Positions 6,815 through 15,449 of a stretch of DNA of 64,000 bases are shown here, one piece after another. Numbering within the stretch: position 1 is the first letter of the stretch; each line of letters starts with the position of its first letter. The DNA is from Dyadobacter luteus (GTDB taxonomy: Bacteria; Bacteroidota; Bacteroidia; Cytophagales; Spirosomataceae), in contig NZ_QNUL01000011.1 in NCBI RefSeq assembly GCF_003383615.1, forward strand, positions 62,001 to 126,000, in the 5' to 3' direction. The notes below the pieces were generated by a model. It saw only the letters and a program-made list of their open reading frames with translations, was not told where the DNA came from and ran no database searches. The position numbers and the translations under genes were made by a program.

Positions 6815-8806
6815 CTATTTTCTGGATAGCCAACTCAGATTAAATCTGTAATGAATACTGCTGCTGATAAGATGAATAAGGTTATCTGGCGACTGCGTAA
6901 TAGCAAGGTATCCTCTTGGCTCAGCCTTAGTCTGATCCATCTCAAAAGCACCGGTCCAGGCCCCTCCGTTGAGATAGCGATCTTTACCATCCGTCAGTAA
7001 CTTTTTAACAGGCCAGGTTTTCCCGTCATCGTAGGATAAGGCAGCATACATCCCAAATCCTTTGTAGGTTCCTCCTTTTCCATCGGAGAAAAGCATTCCT
7101 TTTTTATTTTCATCCGGCTCTTCGGGGTGATGAGTGAAAGAAATCAGCAACAAAGGTCCTTCTTTTAAACGCAGAAAAACCAACCGCTGCCCTCCTGCCA
7201 CGGGTGGAAACTCAGACGCGGAATAAGTCCATGACTTACCCATATCTTTGGAGATACTCATGGGCATACGCATCACACCTTCTGCATTCGCAATGTTATT
7301 ATTACGCCCCAAAGCCATCAAACTACCGTCTTTCAGCTGCACCACTCCGGCATGGATACCAGCAATAAGTCCGCCTGTACCACCTGCTTTAAACTCAGGT
7401 ACCTCAGGATTTGTATAGGGATTCTCCCAGGTTTTACCACCATCTTTGCTAATGTGGATTGCTGTACCTCCCACCGGTCCCGGATCGGCATCTCCAGCCT
7501 GCACCAGCCATCCTTCTTTCGTTTCGAACATGCCACCTATTACCTGATTCCGAACCTGATGTTCCGGATCTGCCATAGCTGGTGCCGACCAGCTTGCTCC
7601 ATTATCTGTACTTGTCCGAAGCACCATCGCCAGATTTTTCCAGTCGCCGTCAGTTTCCACACCATTCATATAATAGAGCGTTCCTTTTCCATCATGGAAA
7701 ATCGACGAGCCCGTCATATTCCGATCCGGTACTTTGAAAAATTCCGACGGCTTATCCCACTGGCTTTGCCCGGCACGTAACCTGCTGCCTAATATGGTCA
7801 TTTCCCGTCCTGATTCCTGATTGGTTGAAAACCAGATCGCCAGCAAATCGCCATTAGGACACCATGTAATGGCCGGACAATGGTTGTGATGAAAAAACGG
7901 CACTTCATCAGGGCATTCAGGCTTATGCACATAACGTACAGGCTCTATGAAAACGGGTTTTGACTCTGAAACCTTTTTCCATTCAAATTTCTTTTGCGAT
8001 ACATTCTGAAAAATAGCCGTTGGCGCTATGGCCGGAAGAGGCTTCGTGATTGGAACATCACCCTCTACAATTCTGAATCCAAGCTGAAAATGTTTATCCT
8101 CAGGAATCATCGCCATTCTGTTGGAAGAGCGAAGATAGGCAACCGGCGTTCCGTGGCTTCCTCCTCTCGTTACTCTGAACAAACCTGAAATCCGACCAAC
8201 GGGATCACTCTGCTCACCAGCCGCGTAGGGTCCGTACCAATCAGAACACCATTCTTCCACATTTCCATGCATATCATAAACCCCGAATGCATTCGACTCT
8301 GCCTGAGCAACTTTAAGAGATACAACTTCAGGATTCCGGTCTGTTTTCTGGCTCTTCAGATGTGCTTTTGACAAAAATCTACCCGTTGAAAAATCGGTAA
8401 CGGTACCTGCCCTACAGACGTATTCCCATTCTGCCTCGGTGGGCAAACGGTATTTTTTACCTTCCTTCTTACTCAGCCATTCACAAAATGCCTTTGCATC
8501 CTGATAACTCACAAAAATAACAGCTTCGTCATCCTCTTTCGAGAATCCATCTTTACCTCTGAACTTCCTGTGATCCGGGTCAAAGGCTTCATATTGTGCA
8601 TTGGTAACTTCGGTTTTCGCAATTTTAAAGCTCTTTACTGAAACCCTGTGAACAGGACTTTCATCAGCAGTTTCTCCCTCTCCTTCTGCTCCCATATAGA
8701 ACTTCCCCGCGGGGATAGCCACCATATCAATTCCGGCAGAATTTTTTTGACCAAAAGAATCATTTGCTGCTGATAACAGTAAGGCAATAGCGAGAATCCG
8801 CTTCAT
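6815..8806 (-). CDS. FGE/SUMF-like domain fused to a BNR-repeat sialidase
   Basis: A 663-residue exported protein. After a signal peptide (cleavage near SFGQ, residue 20) comes a formylglycine-generating-enzyme-type domain at about 26-250: MVAIPAGKFYMGAEG, YRLPTEAEWEYVCRAGT, YDMHGNVEEWCSDWYG, VTRGGSHG. The catalytic cysteines expected after RGGS are absent (TPVAYLRSSNRMA), so sulfatase activation is unlikely. Residues about 295-660 form a sialidase beta propeller with four Asp boxes: STDNGASW, SKDGGKTW, SKDMGKSW and SYDDGKTW. It likely removes sialic acid or a related sugar from glycans at the cell surface or periplasm. The downstream aldolase-family and transporter genes on the same strand upstream of it fit uptake and breakdown of the freed sugar. 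Confidence 0.85.
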   Translation of the reverse strand: MKRILAIALLLSAANDSFGQKNSAGIDMVAIPAGKFYMGAEGEGETADESPVHRVSVKSFKIAKTEVTNAQYEAFDPDHRKFRGKDGFSKEDDEAVIFVSYQDAKAFCEWLSKKEGKKYRLPTEAEWEYVCRAGTVTDFSTGRFLSKAHLKSQKTDRNPEVVSLKVAQAESNAFGVYDMHGNVEEWCSDWYGPYAAGEQSDPVGRISGLFRVTRGGSHGTPVAYLRSSNRMAMIPEDKHFQLGFRIVEGDVPITKPLPAIAPTAIFQNVSQKKFEWKKVSESKPVFIEPVRYVHKPECPDEVPFFHHNHCPAITWCPNGDLLAIWFSTNQESGREMTILGSRLRAGQSQWDKPSEFFKVPDRNMTGSSIFHDGKGTLYYMNGVETDGDWKNLAMVLRTSTDNGASWSAPAMADPEHQVRNQVIGGMFETKEGWLVQAGDADPGPVGGTAIHISKDGGKTWENPYTNPEVPEFKAGGTGGLIAGIHAGVVQLKDGSLMALGRNNNIANAEGVMRMPMSISKDMGKSWTYSASEFPPVAGGQRLVFLRLKEGPLLLISFTHHPEEPDENKKGMLFSDGKGGTYKGFGMYAALSYDDGKTWPVKKLLTDGKDRYLNGGAWTGAFEMDQTKAEPRGYLAITQSPDNLIHLISSSIHYRFNLSWLSRK

Positions 8807-8816
8807 AAACGATGTA

Positions 8817-9785
8817 TTATTTAATCAGATATTTGTCAAATATACCAGCAATCCCCAGTTCTTCCTGCAATTGCTCAACCTGACCGAGCAGCGTATCCAT
8901 ACGAACGGTCAGATCTGAAGTTAAAATACCCACGTCTCTTCGCGTAAAGAGAGAAATCGGGAAGCCCCTTTTCTGAAGGCTGTATTTTGCAATAATTGGA
9001 TAAGCAGCGTGAACAATATCCATCGTGTCCACAAAAAACTGCTGTACTTTTTGCACCTCTCCCTGCTTTTCTGGATCGTTAAAATGTTTACATATCCACA
9101 CAACCAGTTCCGGATAAATATTCCCCTGTATACAGGAAAGGCCCGCTGCGCCGGCTCTCAAAGATGAAACAGCATTCACCATGTAGGCGTCGTACAATCC
9201 AAATTCATACCCTTTTGCTACTTCAAGACGACGCGCTACTTCAACGTCATCCAGACAAGTGTCTTTATGATAAACAATTCTTCCGCTCTTTAGCAATTGA
9301 GCCAATATATCACTGTTTATCAATCTCTTATATGGCACAGGACATTCATAAAACCCGAGTGGAATAGCTTCCGTCAATGCGATCAACTCCTGTGCCCTTT
9401 CTAAAAATACCTGATCTGATTCGTCTTCAGCAGCTACAAGTCCCGAAATAACAATCACTGCCTGAATGCCGGTTTGATATATACGTTTAACAAAATCAGC
9501 TTGTTCAGCAATAGGTCCGCCAAATGTGCCTGTTGCCACCACCGGCACACGGCCAGCAACCTGATCCACAACAGTTTGCGTAACAGCGATACGCTCGTCT
9601 TCACTCAGTTCAAACATTTCGCTTGAAAGACAATTGGCGAAAAGCCCGGCAGCACCTGCTTCAATATAGAAATCTGTTAATGTTTTCAGCCCATCATAGT
9701 CAACGTCGCCGTTTTCAAAAAATGGGGTAAGCATCACAGGGATGAAGCCCTGTGGTAATGAGGAAGGTTTAGGAATAGCAGTCAT
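8817..9785 (-). CDS. DapA/NanA-family class I aldolase
   Basis: From ATG 9785 the protein has 322 residues (a TTG at 9821 would add 12). It is a dihydrodipicolinate synthase/N-acetylneuraminate lyase family TIM barrel: QGFIPVMLTPFFENGDVDYDGL at the start, then FYECPVPYKR and IVYHKDTC. The Tyr of FYEC and the Schiff-base Lys of YHKD are 28 residues apart, as in the family. Context (sialidase fusion 10 bp downstream, SSS transporter upstream, same strand) favours cleavage of sialic acid or a related 2-keto acid over lysine synthesis. Exact substrate is not provable from sequence. Confidence 0.82.
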   Translation of the reverse strand: MTAIPKPSSLPQGFIPVMLTPFFENGDVDYDGLKTLTDFYIEAGAAGLFANCLSSEMFELSEDERIAVTQTVVDQVAGRVPVVATGTFGGPIAEQADFVKRIYQTGIQAVIVISGLVAAEDESDQVFLERAQELIALTEAIPLGFYECPVPYKRLINSDILAQLLKSGRIVYHKDTCLDDVEVARRLEVAKGYEFGLYDAYMVNAVSSLRAGAAGLSCIQGNIYPELVVWICKHFNDPEKQGEVQKVQQFFVDTMDIVHAAYPIIAKYSLQKRGFPISLFTRRDVGILTSDLTVRMDTLLGQVEQLQEELGIAGIFDKYLIK

Positions 9786-9892
9786 ACACTTTATTGGTTG
9801 GTATTCTTGAATAGATCGCAATTCGCTCAGAGATCACTCTAAGAAATCATTCTCGGCAATCCCACAAAAGTCTATTATGGTTATACACGTTT

Positions 9893-11476
9893 TCAGTGCG
9901 TATCCATCATTACTTCAGGCGTAACACCTTTTTTTCCTTTCAATCTGGTAAGCAGCATGCCAACTAAAAATATTGTCAGCGTGCCAACAACCATGATCAT
10001 ATTTTGATGAAGAGGGTTACGTAAATACGCGTATTCGTCAGATAATTTTGGCGAGAATGTCATCCAGACAATCACGATGATTCCGATTATTGTGGCGGTA
10101 AAGGCTTCCGTATTTTTTGTCGTCTTTGATATCATTCCCAATAAAAACAGTCCCAGCATACCTCCGGCAAAAATTCCGGACAACAGCCACCAGATATCCA
10201 GCACACTTTTCACACCGATCATAGCTATCCCGGTAACCATCCCCAGCAAACCAAATCCCGTAGTGGCAATGTATAGCAGCCTCATGGATTGGTTTGCGGT
10301 AAGATCAGGCTTAATATAACGTTGGTAAATATCCACAGAGAAAACAGTTGCCGACGCATTCATTCCTGAACTAATCGTACTCATAGCTGCCGACATAATG
10401 GCTGCTACGATCAACCCCAGCAATCCTACCGGAACCTTGGTTACCATGAAATGCGGCATCACTTTGTCACCGTATTCTGCGGGAGTAAGTGTATTCGCCA
10501 ATTGCTGAATCGCCGCGGCAGTTCCCTGCGGCAAACGCTCAGCTGCTGCCTGTAACCGTACCGCATTCAGCAGCTCAGGGCTACTTTGGTAATAGGCATA
10601 TAAACAAGATCCGAGCACAAAAAACAGTAATGAAACTGGCAAATACAGGTATACGCATAGCCAGATTGAACTTGCGGCTTCCTTCACTGAGGAGGTAGTA
10701 TGGTAACGCTGTACATAATTCTGATCCATCCCGAAGTTGTTCAGGTTCATGAAGAAACCATACAGAAGTACTACCCAAAAAGACGATTGTATAAAATCAG
10801 GTGAAAATGTTCCTAAACTGAATTTATTATCTGCATTGCCAATATCCACAATTTTTGATACGCCACCGTCCATGCCGCTGATCACAAGATAAAGAATCAC
10901 TACAGCGCCTACGGTCTTGATAACACCCTGTACCACCTCCGTCCAGATTACAGCCTCCATACCTCCCATCACGGTATACAGCACGATACAAACACCTACT
11001 ACAACCATAATTGTAGACATCGGATAGCCTGTCAAAGCCTGTAAACTCAATGCAATTCCGAAAAAAATGGATCCCATCCTTGCCAGTTGTGTGAGCAGAA
11101 AACAGATCACCGCATAGGTTCTTGCCCATGCCCCAAAACGGTGTTCAAGATGTGTATAAGCCGATACTTCTCCGGTACTTCGATAAAAAGGGATAAAGTA
11201 TTTAGTAGCAATCCAGGCTGCAAGCGGCATCGATAAACTGAATACGAAGGAATTCCAATTGCTTCCATAGGCCTTACCAGGCACTCCCAGAAAAGTATTA
11301 CTGCTCAGGAACGTAGCGTAGATAGAAATCCCTATCGCCCAGCCGGGAATTTTGCCGGATGCTTTGGTAAACTGATCAGCGGTGGTATTTTTTCTTGAAA
11401 AGAAAACACCAACAGCGACCATCGCCACCAGATAGGCAATTACAATAGCGAGATCAATAATAGGTAAGGATTTCAT
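9893..11476 (-). CDS. Sodium:solute symporter (SSS family)
   Basis: A 527-residue polytopic inner-membrane protein with about 13-14 hydrophobic helices. It opens with LPIIDLAIVIAYLVAMVAVGVFFSRKNTTADQF and has the SSS signature region around FLSSNTFLGVPGKAYGSNW and VTKVPVGLLGLIVAAIMSAAMSTISSGMNASATVFSVDIYQR, where the Ser/Thr pair in AAMSTISSG contributes to the second Na+ site in relatives. Members carry sugars, sialic acid, amino acids or vitamins. Its place at the head of the aldolase/sialidase genes suggests import of the freed sialic-acid-type sugar (inference). Confidence 0.88.
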   Translation of the reverse strand: MKSLPIIDLAIVIAYLVAMVAVGVFFSRKNTTADQFTKASGKIPGWAIGISIYATFLSSNTFLGVPGKAYGSNWNSFVFSLSMPLAAWIATKYFIPFYRSTGEVSAYTHLEHRFGAWARTYAVICFLLTQLARMGSIFFGIALSLQALTGYPMSTIMVVVGVCIVLYTVMGGMEAVIWTEVVQGVIKTVGAVVILYLVISGMDGGVSKIVDIGNADNKFSLGTFSPDFIQSSFWVVLLYGFFMNLNNFGMDQNYVQRYHTTSSVKEAASSIWLCVYLYLPVSLLFFVLGSCLYAYYQSSPELLNAVRLQAAAERLPQGTAAAIQQLANTLTPAEYGDKVMPHFMVTKVPVGLLGLIVAAIMSAAMSTISSGMNASATVFSVDIYQRYIKPDLTANQSMRLLYIATTGFGLLGMVTGIAMIGVKSVLDIWWLLSGIFAGGMLGLFLLGMISKTTKNTEAFTATIIGIIVIVWMTFSPKLSDEYAYLRNPLHQNMIMVVGTLTIFLVGMLLTRLKGKKGVTPEVMMDTH

Positions 11477-11621
11477 TCTACTTTTTTAATAAGTATAACT
11501 TAATTGCAAATAAACAGGATAAAGCTGATGCTTTTATGTGGTTTCGTAGCGAATTATTGTAGAATATTATCATACAATGCTTCGGGCAACTTACCAACCC
11601 TTTATTTGACATGTACGAGAG

Positions 11622-12314
11622 TTACTCCGAAACCGTTGTCCGGTCTTTGAAGAAATACCCCATTCCCAGCGTGGACACTATGATCAATACCAGAATCACA
11701 ACTTTGGTAGCCAAGCCTTCATTCGGATGTTCCAGTAAGTAGGCAATATCCTGCGCTTCCTTACCGGCCCACACGGCGAGTATCGTTCTCGGAATCATAC
11801 CCAGGGTACCTCCGGCAATAATTTGTCTGAAACGAGCGCCGGCCAGCGAGAAAAACAGATTGGCTACTGCAAAAGGCAATATAGGAGACAATTTTGCGAA
11901 GAAAATCAAACGCAATTCATTCTGGTGAAACCGGTTGAGCAATCGCCCGGCCTGAGGATAAATACGTACGAGATAATTTCTTACAGACTCGGGCTGTAGG
12001 AAACGGGAAAGCACGAAAACGATGGCGATTGCGCCGAGGTTCAGCGCGAATAACAATGGAATCGCGATCCAGCCCAGAAAGTAACCATATACCAATGCCA
12101 GAAACGTCGGTGGCGTTAGTGCCACGGCAGAGGCGATGGTAAGCAGCAAGGTTACACCGATCCATATTTCCATCGACCATCCTCTCAGCATGGTTTCATG
12201 ACTTATTGCCCATGCCGTTGCCAGCGATGTCGTAACCAATGGCACAATAGTCATTAATACGCTTATAATTACTGGTAGCGAAAACTTCCCGCCCGATGCT
12301 TTTTCTGACTGCAT
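11622..12314 (-). CDS. TVP38/TMEM64 (VTT/DedA-like) membrane protein
   Basis: From ATG 12314 it has 230 residues; a TTG at 12341 would add nine. Hydrophobic segments include VIISVLMTIVPLVTTSLATAW, TLLLTIASAVALTPPTFLALVYGYFLG and a C-terminal VILVLIIVSTLGMGYFF. The VTT/SNARE-associated motif shows as FLALVYGYFLGWIAIPLLFALNLGAIAIVFVLSRF and LRLIFFAKLSPILPFAVANLFFSLAGARFRQIIAGGTLGMIPRT. Relatives act as lipid scramblases or in membrane homeostasis. It is divergent from the Cys/Met enzyme gene at 12436. Confidence 0.82.
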   Translation of the reverse strand: MQSEKASGGKFSLPVIISVLMTIVPLVTTSLATAWAISHETMLRGWSMEIWIGVTLLLTIASAVALTPPTFLALVYGYFLGWIAIPLLFALNLGAIAIVFVLSRFLQPESVRNYLVRIYPQAGRLLNRFHQNELRLIFFAKLSPILPFAVANLFFSLAGARFRQIIAGGTLGMIPRTILAVWAGKEAQDIAYLLEHPNEGLATKVVILVLIIVSTLGMGYFFKDRTTVSE

Positions 12315-12374
12315 TGTAATAAATACTTTCTTTCCTTTCAACGCCGCTTACAGCCAAAAGGTTTTTCATAATTT

Positions 12375-12382
12375 TATCTTTG
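12375..12382 (+). promoter_or_regulatory. Candidate -7 element for the Cys/Met PLP enzyme gene
   Basis: TATCTTTG matches TAnnTTTG exactly, 54 bp before the ATG at 12436. A TTTG -33 box is not evident at the usual distance. If used, the 7-bp-period array at 12397-12431 lies in the untranslated leader. Confidence 0.4.
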
Positions 12383-12396
12383 TTAAAATAACCTAA

Positions 12397-12431
12397 GGCC
12401 AAAAGCTGTACGCTAACGGCTATAAGCTCAA
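12397..12431 (+). repeat. Heptad GC array in the leader of the Cys/Met enzyme gene
   Basis: GC dinucleotides occur at 12398, 12405, 12412, 12419 and 12426, an exact 7-bp period for five units (GGCCAAA, AGCTGTA, CGCTAAC, GGCTATA, AGCTCAA). The array ends 5 bp before the start codon. Same pattern as at 24024, 40208 and 40343. Confidence 0.6.
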
Positions 12432-12435
12432 AAAC

Positions 12436-13575
12436 ATGAATTTCGCTACCATAGCCATACATGCAGGCGTTGAGCCTGATCCTACTACCGGTGCAATAAT
12501 GACGCCTATTTACCAGACTTCCACTTACGTGCAAGAAAGTCCGGGTAAACACAAAGGGTATGAATATTCCCGCACACACAACCCTACGCGAACTGCCTTG
12601 CAAAATGCATTGGCCGCATTGGAGAATGGTACCCATGGAATTTGTTTCGCCTCCGGACTTGCTGCTACGGACGCCGTGCTGAAACTATTCCGTCCCGGAG
12701 ACGAGATTATTGCCACCAATGATATTTATGGCGGATCGTACCGGATCATGAAGAAAATTTTCGAGGCATTCGGATTGGTGTTTCATTTTGTAGATATGAG
12801 TGACATTTCCAATATCGAAAGTGCCATAACAAATAAGACTAAGCTGGTTTGGATCGAAACACCCACTAATCCATTATTAAAACTAATTGATATTGAGGCT
12901 GTATGCAATTTATGTAAAGAAAAGAAAATCCTTACGGCAGTTGACAATACCTTCGCCTCTCCGTATTTGCAGAACCCGCTGGATCTGGGTGCGGATATCG
13001 TCATGCACTCTGTTACCAAATACCTGGGCGGACATTCAGATACCGTAATGGGCGCGCTGATCACCAGCAATGACGAACTTGCCAGGCAGCTTGCTTTTAT
13101 ACAAAACGCCAGTGGCGCAGTTCCTGGTCCACAGGATTGTTTTTTGGTATTGCGGGGAATAAAAACGTTGCATATCCGAATGCAGAGACATTGTGAAAAT
13201 GCGATGAAAGTTGCCCAGTGGCTGGAAAATCATCCAAAAGTTGGTAAGGTCTATTATCCCGGATTGCTGTCACATACAGGTCATGAACTGGCGCAAAAAC
13301 AAATGAAAGATTTCGGCGGAATGCTTTCCTTTGAGTTAAAGGGCGATGTGTATGAACAAGCCGTCAGAACCATGGAACGATTGCAATTATTCTCACTCGG
13401 GGAATCCCTCGGCGGTGTGGAATCGCTGTGTACGCACCCTGCGAGTATGACACATGCGAGTATACCTAAAGAAGAACGTGAGAAAGTAGGACTAAAAGAT
13501 ACACTGATCCGTTTGAGTGTTGGTATTGAAGATGTTGAAGATCTGATTGCCGATCTGGAACAGGCAATTGACTAA
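12436..13575 (+). CDS. Cys/Met metabolism PLP-dependent enzyme (cystathionine gamma-synthase/lyase type)
   Basis: A 379-residue fold-type I PLP enzyme. The family signature is clear: EYSRTHNPTRTALQNALAALE, FASGLAATDAVL, TAVDNTFASPYLQNPLDLGADIVMHSVTKYLGGHSD with the PLP lysine at residue 195, and SLGGVESLCTHPASMTH near the C-terminus. It performs trans-sulfuration chemistry in the cytoplasm, either joining cysteine to an activated homoserine (MetB) or splitting cystathionine (gamma-lyase); sequence alone does not decide. It is divergent from the TVP38-type gene and followed by the DUF3127 gene. Confidence 0.9.
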   Translation: MNFATIAIHAGVEPDPTTGAIMTPIYQTSTYVQESPGKHKGYEYSRTHNPTRTALQNALAALENGTHGICFASGLAATDAVLKLFRPGDEIIATNDIYGGSYRIMKKIFEAFGLVFHFVDMSDISNIESAITNKTKLVWIETPTNPLLKLIDIEAVCNLCKEKKILTAVDNTFASPYLQNPLDLGADIVMHSVTKYLGGHSDTVMGALITSNDELARQLAFIQNASGAVPGPQDCFLVLRGIKTLHIRMQRHCENAMKVAQWLENHPKVGKVYYPGLLSHTGHELAQKQMKDFGGMLSFELKGDVYEQAVRTMERLQLFSLGESLGGVESLCTHPASMTHASIPKEEREKVGLKDTLIRLSVGIEDVEDLIADLEQAID

Positions 13576-13652
13576 TGCATCTTTGCAATCGAAGGGCAAA
13601 AAGCTTACTTTTGACACCACATTTTAAGCATTCAAAAAAATCAATCATAGAT

Positions 13653-14012
13653 ATGGAATTAACAGGAACTGTCATTGCATTACTTCCGGAGGTATCGGGT
13701 CAGGGCAAAAACGGAACATGGCGCAAGCAGGAATTCATCCTTGAAATCCCGTCGCAATACCCTAAAAAAGTTTGTATAGCTCTTTGGGGAGACAAAATTG
13801 ATCAGGCTGGATTAAAAGTAAATGATTCAGTTACCGCTTCTATCGATGTAGAAAGCCGTGAATACAACTCTCGCTGGTACACAGAAGTAAAAGCATGGAA
13901 AGTGGACAAGGCAGGAAGCAATGGCGGCAGCGCGCCAGCGGCACAAGCGGGCAACCCTTTCCCTCCTGTAACAACTTTCACAGAAGACGAATCGGACGAT
14001 CTGCCATTCTGA
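13653..14012 (+). CDS. DUF3127 family OB-fold protein with SSB-like acidic tail
   Basis: From ATG 13653 it has 119 residues (MELTGTVIALLPEVSGQGKNG...). The core matches the DUF3127 family seen in Bacteroidota, a small beta-rich OB-like domain (WRKQEFILEIPSQYPKKVCIALWGDKI...SVTASIDVESREYNSRWYTEVKAWKV). A Gly/Ala/Ser-rich linker leads to the end TFTEDESDDLPF, which closely imitates the DDxPF tip of single-stranded DNA-binding proteins that recruits repair partners. A role with ssDNA or SSB partners is inferred. It sits 5 bp ahead of crcB and probably shares its mRNA. An upstream in-frame extension to 13575 was rejected because family homology begins at 13653. Confidence 0.82.
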   Translation: MELTGTVIALLPEVSGQGKNGTWRKQEFILEIPSQYPKKVCIALWGDKIDQAGLKVNDSVTASIDVESREYNSRWYTEVKAWKVDKAGSNGGSAPAAQAGNPFPPVTTFTEDESDDLPF

Positions 14013-14017
14013 TTTAT

Positions 14018-14386
14018 ATGAACCAGCTCATTCTTGTTTTTGTAGGAGGTGGCCTGGGTAGCCTGGCCAGATTCGGAGCTGGGAAATTATTTACAAAATG
14101 GTCGTCAGTATTCCCTTTTGGTACACTGACGGCCAATATAGTAGCCTGCTTTGTTATCGGCGTTTTCGCAGGATGGTCGTTACAAAAGCCGGAAGAAACA
14201 ATGAATAATTACCGTGCTTTTGTCGCAGTTGGATTTTGTGGCGGCTTCAGTACCTTCTCTTCCTTTACGTTCGAAACCATTCAGCTTATTTCTAACAACA
14301 GATTTACTGATGCGCTTACCAACGTCCTACTGAATATGGCACTTTGTGCGGTAGCCACACTCACAGGATTATGGCTGATGAAATAA
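14018..14386 (+). CDS. crcB: CrcB/Fluc fluoride channel
   Basis: A 122-residue protein with four hydrophobic helices, starting at ATG 14018, 5 bp after the DUF3127 stop. The Fluc hallmarks are present: GGGLGSLARFGAGKL near the start, PFGTLTANIVACFVIGVFAG (pore Asn), and GFCGGFSTFSSFTFE (the TFSTF-like phenylalanine ladder). It exports fluoride as a dual-topology dimer. No fluoride riboswitch-like leader is seen, and the tight spacing suggests expression with DUF3127. Confidence 0.93.
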   Translation: MNQLILVFVGGGLGSLARFGAGKLFTKWSSVFPFGTLTANIVACFVIGVFAGWSLQKPEETMNNYRAFVAVGFCGGFSTFSSFTFETIQLISNNRFTDALTNVLLNMALCAVATLTGLWLMK

Positions 14387-14392
14387 AAAAAC

Positions 14393-15046
14393 CTAATTGG
14401 ACTGATACGCCATCGACATGGTGAACTTATCGATCATTTCGTGCGGGTGAACTTCCAATATACGGGCGAGCACCATCACCACCAGCGTATTCGAGGCTAT
14501 TTTACGAGGAATTCCGGCAAACGCTGCAAAAAGATCCACCGTTACAGACTCTTTTTCATCCAGTAACTTCATCAGCTTTTCCTCTTTCTCTCCATACTGA
14601 AATCTGATATCCCTGTCTCCACGTCCGCGTCGCATAATTTCCTTCATTTCGCGACTAGCCTGAATAGATTTATCCTCCACCCGGATATACGCCTGGCGGG
14701 CTCCTGATTCATCCACCACATAATGAGGCTTATCCACACTACGCGGAATTGTTATCAACAGTACCTCTCGGTCTGATGAAATGGGGATTTTTTCAGTTTT
14801 GTAATTTATTTTCGGGAAGATATACTTGTTGATCGCTTTGGTAAGCGTGTATTCATCTTCCTCTGCGTCCTTAAGACCTTTGATCGTTTTGTCGTCACCC
14901 ACTCCTACAAACAGCTTACCGCCGCCCGTATTGGCAAAAGCAACCATTTCACGAACAATCTTTTCCGGGTGATTGGATTTCAGTTTAAATTCCACATGCT
15001 CACCCTCACCTTTCTTTACCAGTTCTTTCAGCAATCGAAGTTCCAT
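14393..15046 (-). CDS. AlbA_2 (Schlafen-type) putative DNA-binding protein
   Basis: A 217-residue protein. Residues about 12-130 form an AlbA_2/divergent AAA-4 type domain: EGEHVEFKLKSNHPEKIVREMVAFANTGGGKLFVGVGDDKTIKGL, then KPHYVVDESGARQAYIRVEDKSIQAS. The C-terminal part (EEKLMKLLDEKESVTVDLFAAFAGIPRKIASNTLVVMVLARILEVHP) looks like a winged helix. Such proteins are annotated as ATP-binding or transcriptional regulators; function here is unknown. It converges with crcB, with only 6 bp between the stop codons. Confidence 0.8.
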   Translation of the reverse strand: MELRLLKELVKKGEGEHVEFKLKSNHPEKIVREMVAFANTGGGKLFVGVGDDKTIKGLKDAEEDEYTLTKAINKYIFPKINYKTEKIPISSDREVLLITIPRSVDKPHYVVDESGARQAYIRVEDKSIQASREMKEIMRRGRGDRDIRFQYGEKEEKLMKLLDEKESVTVDLFAAFAGIPRKIASNTLVVMVLARILEVHPHEMIDKFTMSMAYQSN

Positions 15047-15193
15047 TAGCAGAATGGATTGAATATCCCGGATTATGACAAATTATTGTAGAGTATTCTT
15101 TCTGTCTGTTGCTATGTTTAGATTAACAATTTACGTTTTTGATTGGTATAAAAAAAGCCTGCCGGTAGTTTTTGTGTAGAAATTCAAAGCAAT

Positions 15194-15222
15194 AAAAAAG
15201 ACGGCATGGATTGTGCCGTCTT
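15194..15222 (-). terminator. Terminator of the DUF2795 gene
   Basis: AAGACGGCA (15198-15206) pairs with TGCCGTCTT (15214-15222), loop TGGATTG. On the minus strand the stem is followed by TTTTTTATT. Confidence 0.8.
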
Positions 15223-15227
15223 CTCAT

Positions 15228-15449
15228 TTAATATTCGTCTTCATTAAAGAAGAAATCATCTTTCGTCGGATAGTCCGGCCAAATTTCCTCAATGCTTTCG
15301 TAAGGTTGTCCGTCATCTTCAAGTTCCTGCAGGTTTTCAACAACCTCTAACGGAGCGCCTGTTCTGATTGCAAAGTCAATTAGCTCGTCTTTGGTAGCTG
15401 GCCAGGGAGCATCTTCAAGATATGACGCAAGTTCGAGTGTCCAGTACAT
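15228..15449 (-). CDS. DUF2795 family small acidic protein
   Basis: A 73-residue acidic protein matching the DUF2795 pattern: MYWTLELASYLEDAPWPATKDELIDFAIRTGAPLEVVENLQELED, followed by an acidic tail (DDFFFNEDEY). Conserved and usually short in Bacteroidota and beyond; a helical hairpin is likely and function is unknown. It is monocistronic, with its own terminator, and is separated from the AlbA_2 gene downstream by about 180 bp. Confidence 0.85.
   Translation of the reverse strand: MYWTLELASYLEDAPWPATKDELIDFAIRTGAPLEVVENLQELEDDGQPYESIEEIWPDYPTKDDFFFNEDEY

Noticed and set aside
13575..13652. Extended start of the DUF3127 protein overlapping the PLP enzyme stop
   Set aside because: Family similarity begins at MELTGTV (13653), and the extension looks like random coding.
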